Below, piece after piece: positions 24,768 to 33,456 of a DNA stretch of 64,000 nt. The notes beneath the pieces are model-generated. The model ran no database searches, was not told the origin of the DNA, and was given only the letters and a program-made list of their open reading frames with translations. Position numbers and translations under genes: made by a program. The DNA lies in contig CAZSRZ010000009.1 of assembly GCA_964609085.1 (NCBI GenBank), forward strand, positions 9,891 to 73,890, written 5' to 3'. Numbering within the stretch: the first letter of the stretch is position 1; the number at the start of each line of letters is the position of its first letter. The stretch is from JANPLG01 sp964609085 (lineage in GTDB: Bacteria > Armatimonadota > SYMT01).

Positions 24768-27128
24768 ATGAGACGACTCCTCTTCGCGACCGCATTTTCC
24801 TGGCTCTTGCTCGGCGCCGCACCTGTTCGCGCCCAGGGGCTGATCATCGGGCGCCCGGTCCGGCCCATCCCCGCCCCGCAACCGCTGCACGTCAAGACTC
24901 AAAAGGTCAAGATGACGGTCAGCAGCGGGGCATTGAAGGTGGAGGTGGACCAGATCTTCGCCAACCCGAACTCCGTGGCGATGGAAGGCACCTACCTCTT
25001 CCCGCTCCCGGAGGGTGCCACCGTCAGCAACTTCCGCCTGACCATCGACAAGGAGCCGACGGACGGGAAGCTGTTGACCGTCGAGGAGGCGCGCAGAGTC
25101 TACGAGTCCTATGTGCGACGAAACGTGGACCCGGCGATCCTCGAATACGTGGGGCGAAATGCCTTCCAGGCGCGCGTCTTTCCGATCCCCGCCGGCGGCG
25201 AGCGCCAGATCTTCCTCACCTACAGCCAGCCATTGGAGTTTTCGTCCGGCGTCTACAAGGTGGTCTACCCGCTGAACTCGGAGCGCGTCACGGGCGGCAC
25301 CGCGGGAGACGTCACGATCGACTGCACGGTTCGCAGCCCACAGACGCTGAAGGCCATCTACAGCCCCTCCCACGAAATCCAGGTGCGCCGCGAGGGGGAC
25401 CACGAGGCGCGAATCACCTTTGAGGCCCGGGACTTGCGGGCCAACCGGGACTTCCTGCTGTTCTACTCCACCAGCGAGAAGGCATTCGGTCTGAACACGC
25501 TGGCGCACCGGCGTGCCGGTGAGGACGGCTACCTGATGATGATGCTCGCGCCGAAGCGCGAGGTGAAGGCGGCCGAGGTGCAGCCCAAGGACGTGGTCTT
25601 TGTATTCGACACCTCGGGGAGCATGCAAGGGGCAAAGATTGAGCAGGCCCGTAAGGCGCTCCAGACGATCATCGGAGCGCTGAACGATGCCGACCGATTC
25701 AACATCATCCGCTTCAGCAGCGACATCACGCCGTTCCGGCCTGGGGTGGTGCCAGCCAACGGGGACAACCGCAAGGCCGCGCGGGGATTCGTGGATGAGT
25801 TCAAGGCTGTCGGCGGCACGGCCATCGACGACGCCCTCCAGGCTGCCTTCGCGTCGCTTCCGTCCGCACAAGAGCGGATGGGCCGCGGTGCCTTCGTCAT
25901 CTTCATGACGGACGGACTGCCCACCATCGGCCAGACGGAACCCGACCGGATCCTGGCCAATGCCGAGAAGGCGGCTCCGGCCGACGTCCGGGTGTTCTCC
26001 TTCGGCGTGGGACAGGACGTGAATACGTTGCTGCTCGACCGGGTGGCGGGCGACCACCGGGGCGCGGCTGACTATGTGGATCAGAACGACGACCTGGAGA
26101 CCAAAATCGGCGGATTCTTCGTGAAGATCTCCGACCCGGTGCTCTCCAACGTCAAGGTGACGGTCGACGGGGCACGAGTATCGGAAGTACTGCCCGGGCG
26201 GATTCCGGATGTGTTCGCCGGCACGCAACTCTTGCTGTTCGGCCGCTACACGGGCCAGGGCAAGGTGCAGGTTCACCTCAGTGGCGACCTGAACGGCAAG
26301 CCCCAGCAGTTCACCTACGAGGCCGTGCTGCCGGAGCGGGAACCGGCCCAGGAATTCATCCCCAAACTCTGGGCAAGTCGCAAGATCGGCCTACTCCTCG
26401 AGACGATCCGCCTCAAGGGGGAGAACAAGGAGCTGAAGGATGAGGTCATCCGCCTGAGCAAAGAGTTCGGCATCGTCACGCCGTACACGGCTTACCTGGT
26501 CGAGGAGCCGGGGATCGGACCCGGGGGAGCTCCGGTCGCAACGCGATTCAGTCTGGGAGATCGCCTGGATGCGGGGGCTGCGGGCAGCGGCGGAGCCGGT
26601 GGATTCGGCGGTCGTGGTGCCGGCGGACCGATGGGTGGGGCAGGCGGGGGAGCCGCCAAGCCGGCGGCACCGCCCCAGTCGGAGGCGGCGAAACGGTTGG
26701 CCCAGCGTCGCGATGCCGGGGTGGCCGAACAGCAGCGGTTGAACTACGGCTACCGACAGTCCACCGGAGCCAACGCCGTGGACGCGAGCCGAGCGCTCCG
26801 ACGCCTGAAAGAGAAGGAAGGGCTCGACGCCCGCGATGAAGCCCTGGACATCCCGGAGCAGACGCGCACCGTGGCGGGCCGCAGCTTCCGATGGGGCACC
26901 CAGGGTTGGCTAGACTCCACCGTCCCCGCAAAGCAGCAGCCCGTGGTGGTGAAGTACGGCAGCGAAGCCTACTTCAAACTCCTCACGGCCAACAAGGACT
27001 GGGCTCGCTACCTATCCCTCGGGAAGAGCGTTACCTTCCGCTCCGGCAAGACAGCCGCCGTCACCGTTGCCCCGGACAAGGGCAAGACGGTGCTGACCGA
27101 CGCGGAACTGAAGGCCCTGAACAACTAG
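24768..27128 (+). CDS. Secreted VIT and von Willebrand A domain protein
   Basis: The 786-residue protein has a signal peptide (cut near VRAQ) and a VIT domain (about 35-165, with NPNSVAMEGTYLFPLPEGAT). A vWA domain follows with the MIDAS motif DTSGS near residue 284 and a downstream TDG. A Gly/Ala-rich stretch follows at about residues 600-645, then a charged C-terminal part. Such inter-alpha-trypsin-inhibitor-like proteins bind ligands through a metal ion; bacterial ones are poorly understood. GGAGG lies 11 bases before the ATG. A clear terminator follows. Confidence 0.92.
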   Translation: MRRLLFATAFSWLLLGAAPVRAQGLIIGRPVRPIPAPQPLHVKTQKVKMTVSSGALKVEVDQIFANPNSVAMEGTYLFPLPEGATVSNFRLTIDKEPTDGKLLTVEEARRVYESYVRRNVDPAILEYVGRNAFQARVFPIPAGGERQIFLTYSQPLEFSSGVYKVVYPLNSERVTGGTAGDVTIDCTVRSPQTLKAIYSPSHEIQVRREGDHEARITFEARDLRANRDFLLFYSTSEKAFGLNTLAHRRAGEDGYLMMMLAPKREVKAAEVQPKDVVFVFDTSGSMQGAKIEQARKALQTIIGALNDADRFNIIRFSSDITPFRPGVVPANGDNRKAARGFVDEFKAVGGTAIDDALQAAFASLPSAQERMGRGAFVIFMTDGLPTIGQTEPDRILANAEKAAPADVRVFSFGVGQDVNTLLLDRVAGDHRGAADYVDQNDDLETKIGGFFVKISDPVLSNVKVTVDGARVSEVLPGRIPDVFAGTQLLLFGRYTGQGKVQVHLSGDLNGKPQQFTYEAVLPEREPAQEFIPKLWASRKIGLLLETIRLKGENKELKDEVIRLSKEFGIVTPYTAYLVEEPGIGPGGAPVATRFSLGDRLDAGAAGSGGAGGFGGRGAGGPMGGAGGGAAKPAAPPQSEAAKRLAQRRDAGVAEQQRLNYGYRQSTGANAVDASRALRRLKEKEGLDARDEALDIPEQTRTVAGRSFRWGTQGWLDSTVPAKQQPVVVKYGSEAYFKLLTANKDWARYLSLGKSVTFRSGKTAAVTVAPDKGKTVLTDAELKALNN

Positions 27129-27151
27129 GCGACCTCTGAGCGGTGCAGCAC

Positions 27152-27198
27152 GGCCGCCGACATCCGGGGGGATCCTCCCGGGTTGTCGGCGGCCTTTT
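27152..27198 (+). terminator. Rho-independent terminator after the VIT/vWA gene
   Basis: An 11-bp GC-rich stem (27152-27162 with 27184-27194) encloses a further short CCGGG/CCCGG stem and is followed directly by TTTT. It starts 24 bp after the stop codon. Confidence 0.85.
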
Positions 27199-27644
27199 CT
27201 CGTCGCCAGCGTCCGGGCAGCAGCGGGCGCTCCCGACGAGTTGCGGCACATCCAGGGCGTACGCCCGGTCGTCGGCCTGCGCGCTGCCGACGCTGCAGCC
27301 GGTGGCGCCGTAGGACCGCGACCGCGAGGCGACCCCTCTCCGGGCGACGGCGAGACCGTCCGTGCCGGTCATGTGCCGCACGATCGGCGTTCGAGGCCCT
27401 TCGGGCTGGTGTCGGTCGTCAGTGCGGGCGTGTACCCAGGCAATCGGGGTAGCCGGCGCAACCCCAGACGGCCTTTCCGGCGCCGTGCGGCTGCAGGATG
27501 CCCCCATCTCCGCTCATGGTTCCTACGCCACTGTGAGAAAGCCGGTTTCGTCGGACTGGTCGGACTGGTCGGACCGCATTCCCGGTTGTCGGGCAGCCGC
27601 ACCGCGCTCCGACGTCAGCTTCGCCTTCGCGGCCGAAGTCAGGC
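27199..27644. other. Gene-poor stretch between a terminator and DUF1801
   Basis: No gene with family-like sequence and a ribosome-binding site could be supported in these 446 bp apart from a short zinc-ribbon-like relic on the minus strand (27419-27517). Open frames on both strands are Arg/Pro/Gly-rich, as expected from noncoding GC-rich DNA. Confidence 0.5.
27419..27517 (-). pseudogene. Possible relic of a topoisomerase-type zinc ribbon
   Basis: A short minus-strand reading ends GKAVWGCAGYPDCLGTRPH and stop. This resembles the second half of a C4 zinc ribbon of topoisomerase I type (F/W-G-C-x-G-Y-P-x-C). The first half, normally CPxCGG, reads SGDGG, so two cysteines are missing. It is either a decayed fragment or a chance match. 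Confidence 0.25.
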
Positions 27645-28124
27645 CTATCGCTTCTTCCCCCCGACACCTGGGATGGCCGCGACCTGCTTCATCCACGCCG
27701 CGACCTGGCGTTCGTCGAGGTCGTCCACGGATTTGAGCTCCACGCCCCGTGTAGACTTGCCCATCCCCACCGGCATCACTGGTGGAACCGGCTCGAGCGC
27801 CTCGCCGTTCACGAACATGAGCTTCACATGGCCGGCGAAGCCGCCGCAGCAGAAGCACCACCCGTCGCCGACGCCATAGTACGACATGCCCCACTTCACG
27901 GCGCGCTGGAGACCGGGAAGCGTCTTGGCGGCCAGGGCGTCGACAAGCTCGGCGATGCCGCGCTGCGGCTGCGGCAGGCTGGCGATGTAGGCAAAGACCG
28001 GCTTATCACCGACGGCGGCCCGCGCGGGGCTGGCCCTGCCGGTCATGGCCTCGGGCAGTGTCGAGGCGACGTCGCCTTGTGCCGCCGTGCGCTTCGGGGT
28101 CCTGTCTGTCTCGGGGGCAGCCAT
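27645..28124 (-). CDS. DUF1801 domain protein
   Basis: The 159-residue protein has a disordered Ala/Thr/Pro-rich N-terminus of about 40 residues and then a DUF1801/YdhG-like domain: PVFAYIASLPQPQRGIAELV, AVKWGMSYYGVGDGWCFCCG, HVKLMFVNG and KSVDDLDERQVAAWMKQV. Function of the family is unknown; its fold is related to iron-chaperone frataxin-like proteins. The start is 11 bp after the stop of the truncated PIN gene. Confidence 0.85.
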   Translation of the reverse strand: MAAPETDRTPKRTAAQGDVASTLPEAMTGRASPARAAVGDKPVFAYIASLPQPQRGIAELVDALAAKTLPGLQRAVKWGMSYYGVGDGWCFCCGGFAGHVKLMFVNGEALEPVPPVMPVGMGKSTRGVELKSVDDLDERQVAAWMKQVAAIPGVGGKKR

Positions 28125-28135
28125 GGTGGTCTACT

Positions 28136-28294
28136 TTACCTCGGGATGATTCCTCCGTGCCCCCTACTGTCCATCATGTCGTGGAAGGTTGCCTCTAACG
28201 CGGCCAGTTGGTCTGGAGATGTAGTCGCCTCGTGGTTGAGCACGGCGATGAAGCAGTTTGCGTCCCAATAGAGCGTTCTAATCCTCGTCCGCAA
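28136..28294 (-). pseudogene. Truncated PIN-domain toxin (VapC-like)
   Basis: A TTG start at 28294, preceded by GGAGG, opens a 52-residue reading. It begins with the typical first PIN strand LYWDANCFIAVLNHE, including the first catalytic Asp. After LEATFHDMMDSRGHGGIIPR it stops, whereas PIN toxins have about 130 residues and three more acidic residues. The start overlaps the end of the upstream short gene by 17 bp, the usual antitoxin-toxin arrangement. It is therefore probably a decayed type II toxin. Confidence 0.6.
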
Positions 28295-28412
28295 GACCGG
28301 CTGCCCTCCGATTGCGGTCCAGGAGCTCCGTCGCAGATTCTCCCGGAGGCACAACCCGGGAGGCGCGGATGCGGGCGCGCAGCCGCTCCGGCGAGAAGTG
28401 AACGACCTCGGG
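28278..28412 (-). CDS. C-terminal part of a probable antitoxin (5' end lost in the gap)
   Basis: The frame leaving the N gap reads PEVVHFSPERLRARI and ends RAAGLADED before a TAG at 28278. It is short, charged and overlaps the PIN start, which fits the C-terminal toxin-binding part of a VapB-like antitoxin. Its family cannot be named because the DNA-binding half is missing in the gap. Confidence 0.45.
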   Translation of the reverse strand, partial: PEVVHFSPERLRARIRASRVVPPGESATELLDRNRRAAGLADED

Positions 28413-28512
28413 NNNNNNNNNNNNNNNNNNNNNNNNNNNNNNNNNNNNNNNNNNNNNNNNNNNNNNNNNNNNNNNNNNNNNNNNNNNNNNNNNNNNNNNN
28501 NNNNNNNNNNNN
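28413..28512. other. Assembly gap of 100 Ns
   Basis: A placeholder gap of exactly 100 Ns. It removes the 3' end of the NatB-CPBP gene and the 5' end of the putative antitoxin gene; the true length is unknown. Confidence 0.99.
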
Positions 28513-30594
28513 GTCTGTCTTCGAAGGTGCTTCGACCAGGGGCCGGCTGCTTGCCAGCAGGCGGTAGCCGATGATGGTGATCGCGAGTCCGAAGCCAAGT
28601 TGGAGCGCCACCGGAAAGACTGAGCCCGGCGAGATGGTGCCCGCCAGACTCAGGTCGAGGATGGAGCCCTTGGGTGCCCAGCGATGGAGGCCGAGGGCGA
28701 AGCAGTCGTAGGCGGCGTGCATCAGCACGGCGGGGAGGAGTGAGCCGCTGCGCATCACAACCCAACCGAGCACGCACCCCAGCGCGGCCCGGGCCGGAAT
28801 CCCCTGGGGATCGAGATGGGCCGAGGCGAACAGGAGAGCGGAGACCAGGACCGCCGCCCACGCGGGCATCTTCCTGCGAAACGCATCGAGAATGGGACCC
28901 CGGTAGAGGAGCTCTTCGGTGATGCCGGCGGAGAGGCCGATGGCCAGAATTGCTGCCGCTGCCTGGAGGGTGGATCCACTCAGCGCCTCGGTCAGGAACC
29001 TCTGCGCGGCCTGGCCGGCGGCCGGGTCGTGAGGCCACAAGCGCTCGATTCCGCTGGCCACAAAATTCGCGGCGGGGATGCACCCGATGCCGAGGAGGGC
29101 ACCCCCGAGATTCTGCGCGGCGGTGGAGCGGCGCCAGGACAGCGTCTCTCGCCACGGATAGCGAAAAAGCCAGCAACCGACCAGGGCGGGGCCGGCAACC
29201 AGCAGCCCCTGCACCGCCGGAAGCATCACCCAGATGCTCTGACCAGCCAACGAGGGAGCGACGTAGAAGAGCAATACCATGGAGACGGCGAAGAGCCCCA
29301 GCGCCTCGTCCAGGGCGGGCGGACGTGGCAGTCGCTTTCCGCCTCGCATGAGCCCGCGGAAGCTAAAGCTGGATGCTGCCGGTGAGACCAGGCTCTCGCT
29401 CGTGAAGAGCCGCGCCGCGATGGCCAGCATCAGCACGGCGTAGACCGCGGAGGAGAGAAATGAGATCGCGAACGCGCCGGGGTCGACATGGCCGCGAAGC
29501 ACGTCTCGGATGACGATCGTCGCGTTCACGCACGGGGTGACCAGCAGTGCAAGCGTGGTCTTCGGATCGCTGATCGACACGGCCATCGGCACCATGGAGA
29601 CCAGCATCACCGGCGTGGCGTACGAGTTTGCCTCCCGGTAATTCCGAGCCATCAGGCCGACCACCATCACCGCGCCGGCGAAGAAGACGAGCGTGGGCAC
29701 GGCAGCAAGGTAGGCGAGGATCATCGGCCCCGGCTGCACCGCGAACCCCACGTCCGCGCCTGCCGCCTGGCTGGTGATTCGCCACATCACCAGGGCCATG
29801 CTCGCCATGTTCAGCGCCGAGGTGAGGAGCGCACAGATGAGGACCAGTAGCCCCTTGCCCAGGAGTAACTCCAGCTTCCTCGCCGGGGTCACCAACAAGC
29901 TCTCCAGCGTCATCAATTCACGCTCGGCTGTGGTGGTGTTCACCGCGGGGAAGAAGGCGCCGAGCATGCCCGTAATCAGGAGCATCATCGGGAGCAGGGT
30001 CCCGAGTTGCGCTCCGAAGCGACGCTCTTTCCCTGCCGTGTCGATGGTCTCGCGGGTCAGGGGCTTCAGCACGTCCGCGGAAACCCCGCGCGACTTCAGG
30101 CGTGCCTCGATGATCCGGCGCTCGTAGGCGTCGATCAAATCCTCGACCTTGCCCCGCTGGATGCCCGATGACTGGCGAGACTGATCTACCCTGATTCGCA
30201 GCTTGACGTCTTCGCCTGCCAGGGCCTTGCGCTCCGCGCCGTCGGGAACTTCGATCACCGCGTCCAGGGCACCGGCGGCTATCGCTTCGGACGCTCCGGC
30301 TGGCGGGCGCAAGCTCAGCTTCTCGGGCCGCCCGCGCGCCAATCTGGTGAGCCCGGGGGCCGACTCTGCCCCGATGATGGCCAGCCGAGCCGGTTGTTCC
30401 TGCATCTTCCGGACGGTCGATTGGGCCAGACCGGCCATTCCCATGGTCAGCAGCGGGTAGAGGAGGATGGGGATGCCGAACATCATCGCCATGCTGCGAC
30501 GGTCGCGCAGGGTCTCGCGCACCTCCTTCAGGAAGACCTCGCGGACGATGTTGGACCGGATTGCCGGCCCGTGCGCCGAAGGTGCCCTGCTCAC
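28513..30594 (-). CDS. ABC transporter permease fused to a CPBP intramembrane protease (NatB-CPBP), 3' end missing
   Basis: At least 694 residues are present. The N-terminal half is a NatB/ABC-2 type permease: one helix near 40-60, a large external loop, then six helices at 200-400. The C-terminal half is a CPBP (CAAX protease/bacteriocin-processing) domain with EELLYR around residue 558, FASAHLDPQG and HAAYD, providing the Glu, Arg and His residues of the family. Its ATG overlaps the natA stop by 4 bp. NatAB pumps export sodium in Bacillus; the fused protease suggests processing of an exported or membrane substrate. The end is in the N gap. Confidence 0.9.
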
Positions 30595-31331
30595 AGGTCG
30601 CTCCCCTTCGCGAGCGCGAAGAAGGCTTCACGCAGGCTGCTTGTTCCCGTGGCCGTGCAGATCTCCTCGACGGTGCCCTCCGCCACCACCTGCCCACGCA
30701 CGATGATGCCGAGCCGCGCGCAGAGGGCGTCGGCCTGCTGCAAATCGTGCGTGGAGAAGAGCACACACTTCCCCGACGCGGCGAGGCCGCTGATCGACTC
30801 TTCGACGGCTCGACCAACCACGGGATCGAGCCCGGTCGTCGGCTCATCTAGGATCAGAACGGGGGGATCGTGCACCACCGCTCGGGCCAGCGAGACGCGC
30901 TGCTTCATCCCGGTTGACAGGCGCTCGTTGGGGCGATCAGCGTACTCCGTGCACTGAAAGAGGCCCAGGGTTCGCTCCACCTGCGCCTCGCGCCGATCAC
31001 CGCTCCAGCCGTGGAGCGCGGCAAAGAATCGCAGGGTCTCGCGAGGGGTGAGGCGTCCATAGAGCCCGGTGCTGGCAGTCAGGAACCCGATGCTGCGCCG
31101 GACGTCCTCCGGCTCGGTCAGCAAGTCGTAGCCGGAAATCTCGGCGGTGCCGGCAGTCGGCGTGAGGATGGTGGCGAGGCAGCGCAGCGTGGTGGTCTTC
31201 CCCGCGCCGTTCGGTCCCAGCAGCCCGTACACCTCGCCGCGGCGAGCCGTCAGTGAGACGTTGTTGACCGCCTGCACCAACCCGCCATCAGGGTCCTCGT
31301 ACTCTTTGGAGAGTCCCCTCACTTCAATCAT
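30591..31331 (-). CDS. ABC transporter ATPase (NatA-like)
   Basis: The 246-residue ATPase has Walker A GPNGAGKT, a signature reading LSTGMKQRVSLARA and Walker B VLILDEPTTGLDP followed by the switch His in STHD. It belongs with the NatB-CPBP permease encoded directly downstream, which it overlaps by 4 bp. The signature is LSTG rather than LSGG, common in the Nat/CcmA group. The ATG at 31331 overlaps the end of a small upstream gene. Confidence 0.93.
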   Translation of the reverse strand: MIEVRGLSKEYEDPDGGLVQAVNNVSLTARRGEVYGLLGPNGAGKTTTLRCLATILTPTAGTAEISGYDLLTEPEDVRRSIGFLTASTGLYGRLTPRETLRFFAALHGWSGDRREAQVERTLGLFQCTEYADRPNERLSTGMKQRVSLARAVVHDPPVLILDEPTTGLDPVVGRAVEESISGLAASGKCVLFSTHDLQQADALCARLGIIVRGQVVAEGTVEEICTATGTSSLREAFFALAKGSDL

Positions 31332-31524
31332 CGTGACGGGGTAGATCGGGGGGAGGCGGGCCGAAGGGAAAGTCCTTGGGTTGTTTCGGTGCGGTCGGCG
31401 TGCCCGTGGGCCGGGGCGATGGCGCGGTCTGGGCGATGACCTGCGGCTCAGGAGGCGTGCGTTGACCGAACAGGCTCCCCAACCCGACCATGAGCGTCCC
31501 AATCGTTCGCTGCCAATTCTTCAT
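31324..31524 (-). CDS. Small proline-rich protein with hydrophobic N-terminus, overlapping natA
   Basis: A 66-residue frame starts at 31524 (MKNWQRTIGTLMVGLGSLFG) and continues as a Pro/Thr-rich tail ending PPPPDLPRHDD. Its stop lies 8 bp inside the natA gene, as expected for translational coupling. A GAAGGA lies about 11 bases upstream. It is not recognised; the N-terminus could be a signal or anchor. It may be a small partner or substrate of the transporter-protease, or a chance frame. Confidence 0.45.
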   Translation of the reverse strand: MKNWQRTIGTLMVGLGSLFGQRTPPEPQVIAQTAPSPRPTGTPTAPKQPKDFPFGPPPPDLPRHDD

Positions 31525-31583
31525 TCCAGCACGCGTCCTTCCACAGCACCATTCATCGGCCGCCCCCTGCTCCGCCTGCATAC

Positions 31584-31605
31584 CGGTGGTGCTTATTCAC
31601 CACCG
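31584..31605. repeat. 8-bp inverted repeat upstream of the natA unit
   Basis: CGGTGGTG (31584-31591) and CACCACCG (31598-31605) flank CTTATT. It lies in the 363-bp divergent region 31525-31887, in which no gene could be supported. It could be an operator for either the leftward natA unit or the rightward gene at 31888. Confidence 0.35.
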
Positions 31606-31887
31606 CTGACCATCCTGGTTGCGCCGGACCGGCATCTGGAGGAACATCGGCCACGGCCACCCACTCATGAACGCACGGTCCCACAGCCCGGTACGTGGGT
31701 GCGCCACGAGAACTACGAGGTTTATTACCGATTGGGAGCGCACATCCCGACAGATACAGCGTGGCCGCGGCATCACCGAGACGAGGCGAACAAATGCTGC
31801 GGCCGGATTCCGATCCCGGGTGTCATGTTTCTCATGCTCCGGGTTGTCAGGCCTGCACCCGAACCCGGGGCTCGAAGAGGAAGTACG

Positions 31888-32766
31888 ATGAACCTGCGCA
31901 GCCGGCATCACTCACGCGAATGTCGCGTCCTCACCGCCCGTGGGGCGGCGCTCATTGGCATCCTGCTCGCGGGTGCGGCGACGGCGCAAGGCGGAGGCGA
32001 CACCGCGAAACCCGCCGCGGTGGACCCGAAGGGGGTCTGGCCCGCGAGCCTGGGGCAGCTCGCGGGGCGCTACCTGTATGCGCAGGTCGGTAGTCCCGGC
32101 GGCCTCTGGATGCGGCCCTCGAACGGCACGGCGCGACAGGTGGCGATCGATGACGCGCCCGCGGCCCTGCAGAAGCAACTCCGGGCGGCGGAGCTTGTGA
32201 TCGGCAGCGTGGCCGCAGGCACGGACGTGTCGGCCAGCGAGCGACCCACCCCGTCGGGCCGTGGCCGCCTGCGCTTCTACAGCGAGGAGGGCGCCGGCCG
32301 GCTGACGATGCGGAATCTTCCCGGAATCAGCGGCGGCGGAAAGGTCGGTGCCGCCTACAGCGGGCAGGCGGTGTTCCGGCTCGAGCACGTCAGTCACTCC
32401 AACCCGTCCCCCCTGGGAATCTTCCAGACGCGGCAGAAGGAAGAGATGACATGGGGTGCCGCCACTATCGACTATGCGGACCTGTACGCCTACTTCCCGG
32501 ACACCCCCCAGGAGCATCCGGGGGCGGGGAAGCCGGCTCCGGCCAAGAAACCGGCTGCCGGCACGCCCACGCCGAAACCGCCGGCCGGCGTTGGCGCGAA
32601 GCCGGCGGCACCGCCCGATGACTCCGAACTGGAGGGGAACGCCATCATCTCGAATGCCCGCGTGCTGCGGAGCGGCCGGGAGATCTTCGCCTACGTGGAT
32701 TGGACGGAGAAGCTGCGGGGCGTCGAGAAGCGTTACACGGGGAGCATCCGCCTCGTCCGTCGATAG
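31888..32766 (+). CDS. Exported protein of unknown function
   Basis: The 292-residue protein has a signal peptide (hydrophobic 18-33, cut near TAQG). A globular part (about 45-210) is followed by a Pro/Lys/Ala linker (about 212-247) and a short final segment (SNARVLRSGREIFAYVDWTE to the end). No family was recognised. GAGGAAG precedes the ATG at 31888. The linker composition is like that of other exported proteins in this window. Confidence 0.7.
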   Translation: MNLRSRHHSRECRVLTARGAALIGILLAGAATAQGGGDTAKPAAVDPKGVWPASLGQLAGRYLYAQVGSPGGLWMRPSNGTARQVAIDDAPAALQKQLRAAELVIGSVAAGTDVSASERPTPSGRGRLRFYSEEGAGRLTMRNLPGISGGGKVGAAYSGQAVFRLEHVSHSNPSPLGIFQTRQKEEMTWGAATIDYADLYAYFPDTPQEHPGAGKPAPAKKPAAGTPTPKPPAGVGAKPAAPPDDSELEGNAIISNARVLRSGREIFAYVDWTEKLRGVEKRYTGSIRLVRR

Positions 32767-32783
32767 TCGAGCGGGGTTCCCGA

Positions 32784-33293
32784 TCAGTCTGGCGCAGGCT
32801 CCAGGTGCAGACGGGCTTCACGAATGGCTGCCTCCAGCCGAATCGGGTCCGCCGAGCCGATCAACAAGCGTCGGCCGCTGCGCAGCACGAGCTGGACGCC
32901 GCGGTTGCCGCGGATGCTGAAAGCGTAGCCGGCCAGGCCGCGCCGGATTCCCCATCCGCCGAACTCCTGCATTGGCTGGACTTCGCGCGCGTAGGCTTCG
33001 CGGACGTGTCGGAGCGGGATGCGGAAGCGCGTCTTACGGCCAAATCGCACTTCGATCTCGCTGGCGGCGACCGTCGTCACCATCGGCACGAAGAACTCGC
33101 CGAGCACTGCGCCGACGCCGCCGGCCGTCAGTGCCCCCGCCGCGACCCGGGCGGGCCAGGCAAGTCCCCGCCCCATCATCATCATCCCGGCCGTGGTGGC
33201 TCCCATGCCCAGGGCGACCACCCCCCAGTGGGGATGTTGGACTTCCTCAAACATCGCCTGCGTCGAACCTGAGGCCGCTGCGGTCTCGCTCAT
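32784..33293 (-). CDS. Membrane protein with PH-like C-terminal domain (DUF6141-like)
   Basis: The 169-residue protein has two membrane helices (about 24-70) and then a beta-rich domain: VTTVAASEIEVRFGRKTRFR, a GGWGIRRG turn, and NRGVQLVLRSGRRLLIGSAD. The GGWGIR and GVQL...LIGS pattern is what I recall for DUF6141 proteins. The function is unknown. The stop faces the exported protein stop 17 bp away. Confidence 0.6.
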   Translation of the reverse strand: MSETAAASGSTQAMFEEVQHPHWGVVALGMGATTAGMMMMGRGLAWPARVAAGALTAGGVGAVLGEFFVPMVTTVAASEIEVRFGRKTRFRIPLRHVREAYAREVQPMQEFGGWGIRRGLAGYAFSIRGNRGVQLVLRSGRRLLIGSADPIRLEAAIREARLHLEPAPD

Positions 33294-33402
33294 GTGTCAG
33301 TCCCCGTTCACCATGAGACCGCGGGGGCGGCAAGGGTTAGGCCGCCGGGCAGAAAGTCGGGTTCGGTGCACCGAGGCGGGGTCGGAGCCGGTGGAGCATG
33401 AG

Positions 33403-33426
33403 AAAAGGCGGGTCTCGCGACCCGCC
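33403..33426 (-). terminator. Rho-independent terminator of the DUF1559 gene
   Basis: An 8-bp stem (33426-33419 with 33414-33407) around a GCGA loop is followed on the minus strand by TTTTCT. It starts 31 bp after the stop at 33457. Confidence 0.85.
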
Positions 33427-33456
33427 CTTCCTCAACTCAAGTCGACCGGTGTGCGA

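Noticed and set aside
27199..27644. Several overlapping open frames on both strands in this interval
   Set aside because: Composition is that of noncoding GC-rich DNA; only a short zinc-ribbon-like segment had any family resemblance and is listed at low confidence.
31619..31891. A 90-residue frame whose TGA overlaps the ATG of the exported protein at 31888
   Set aside because: The overlap looks like coupling, but the translation is Arg-rich with no family or hydrophobic pattern, and no promoter or ribosome-binding site was found.
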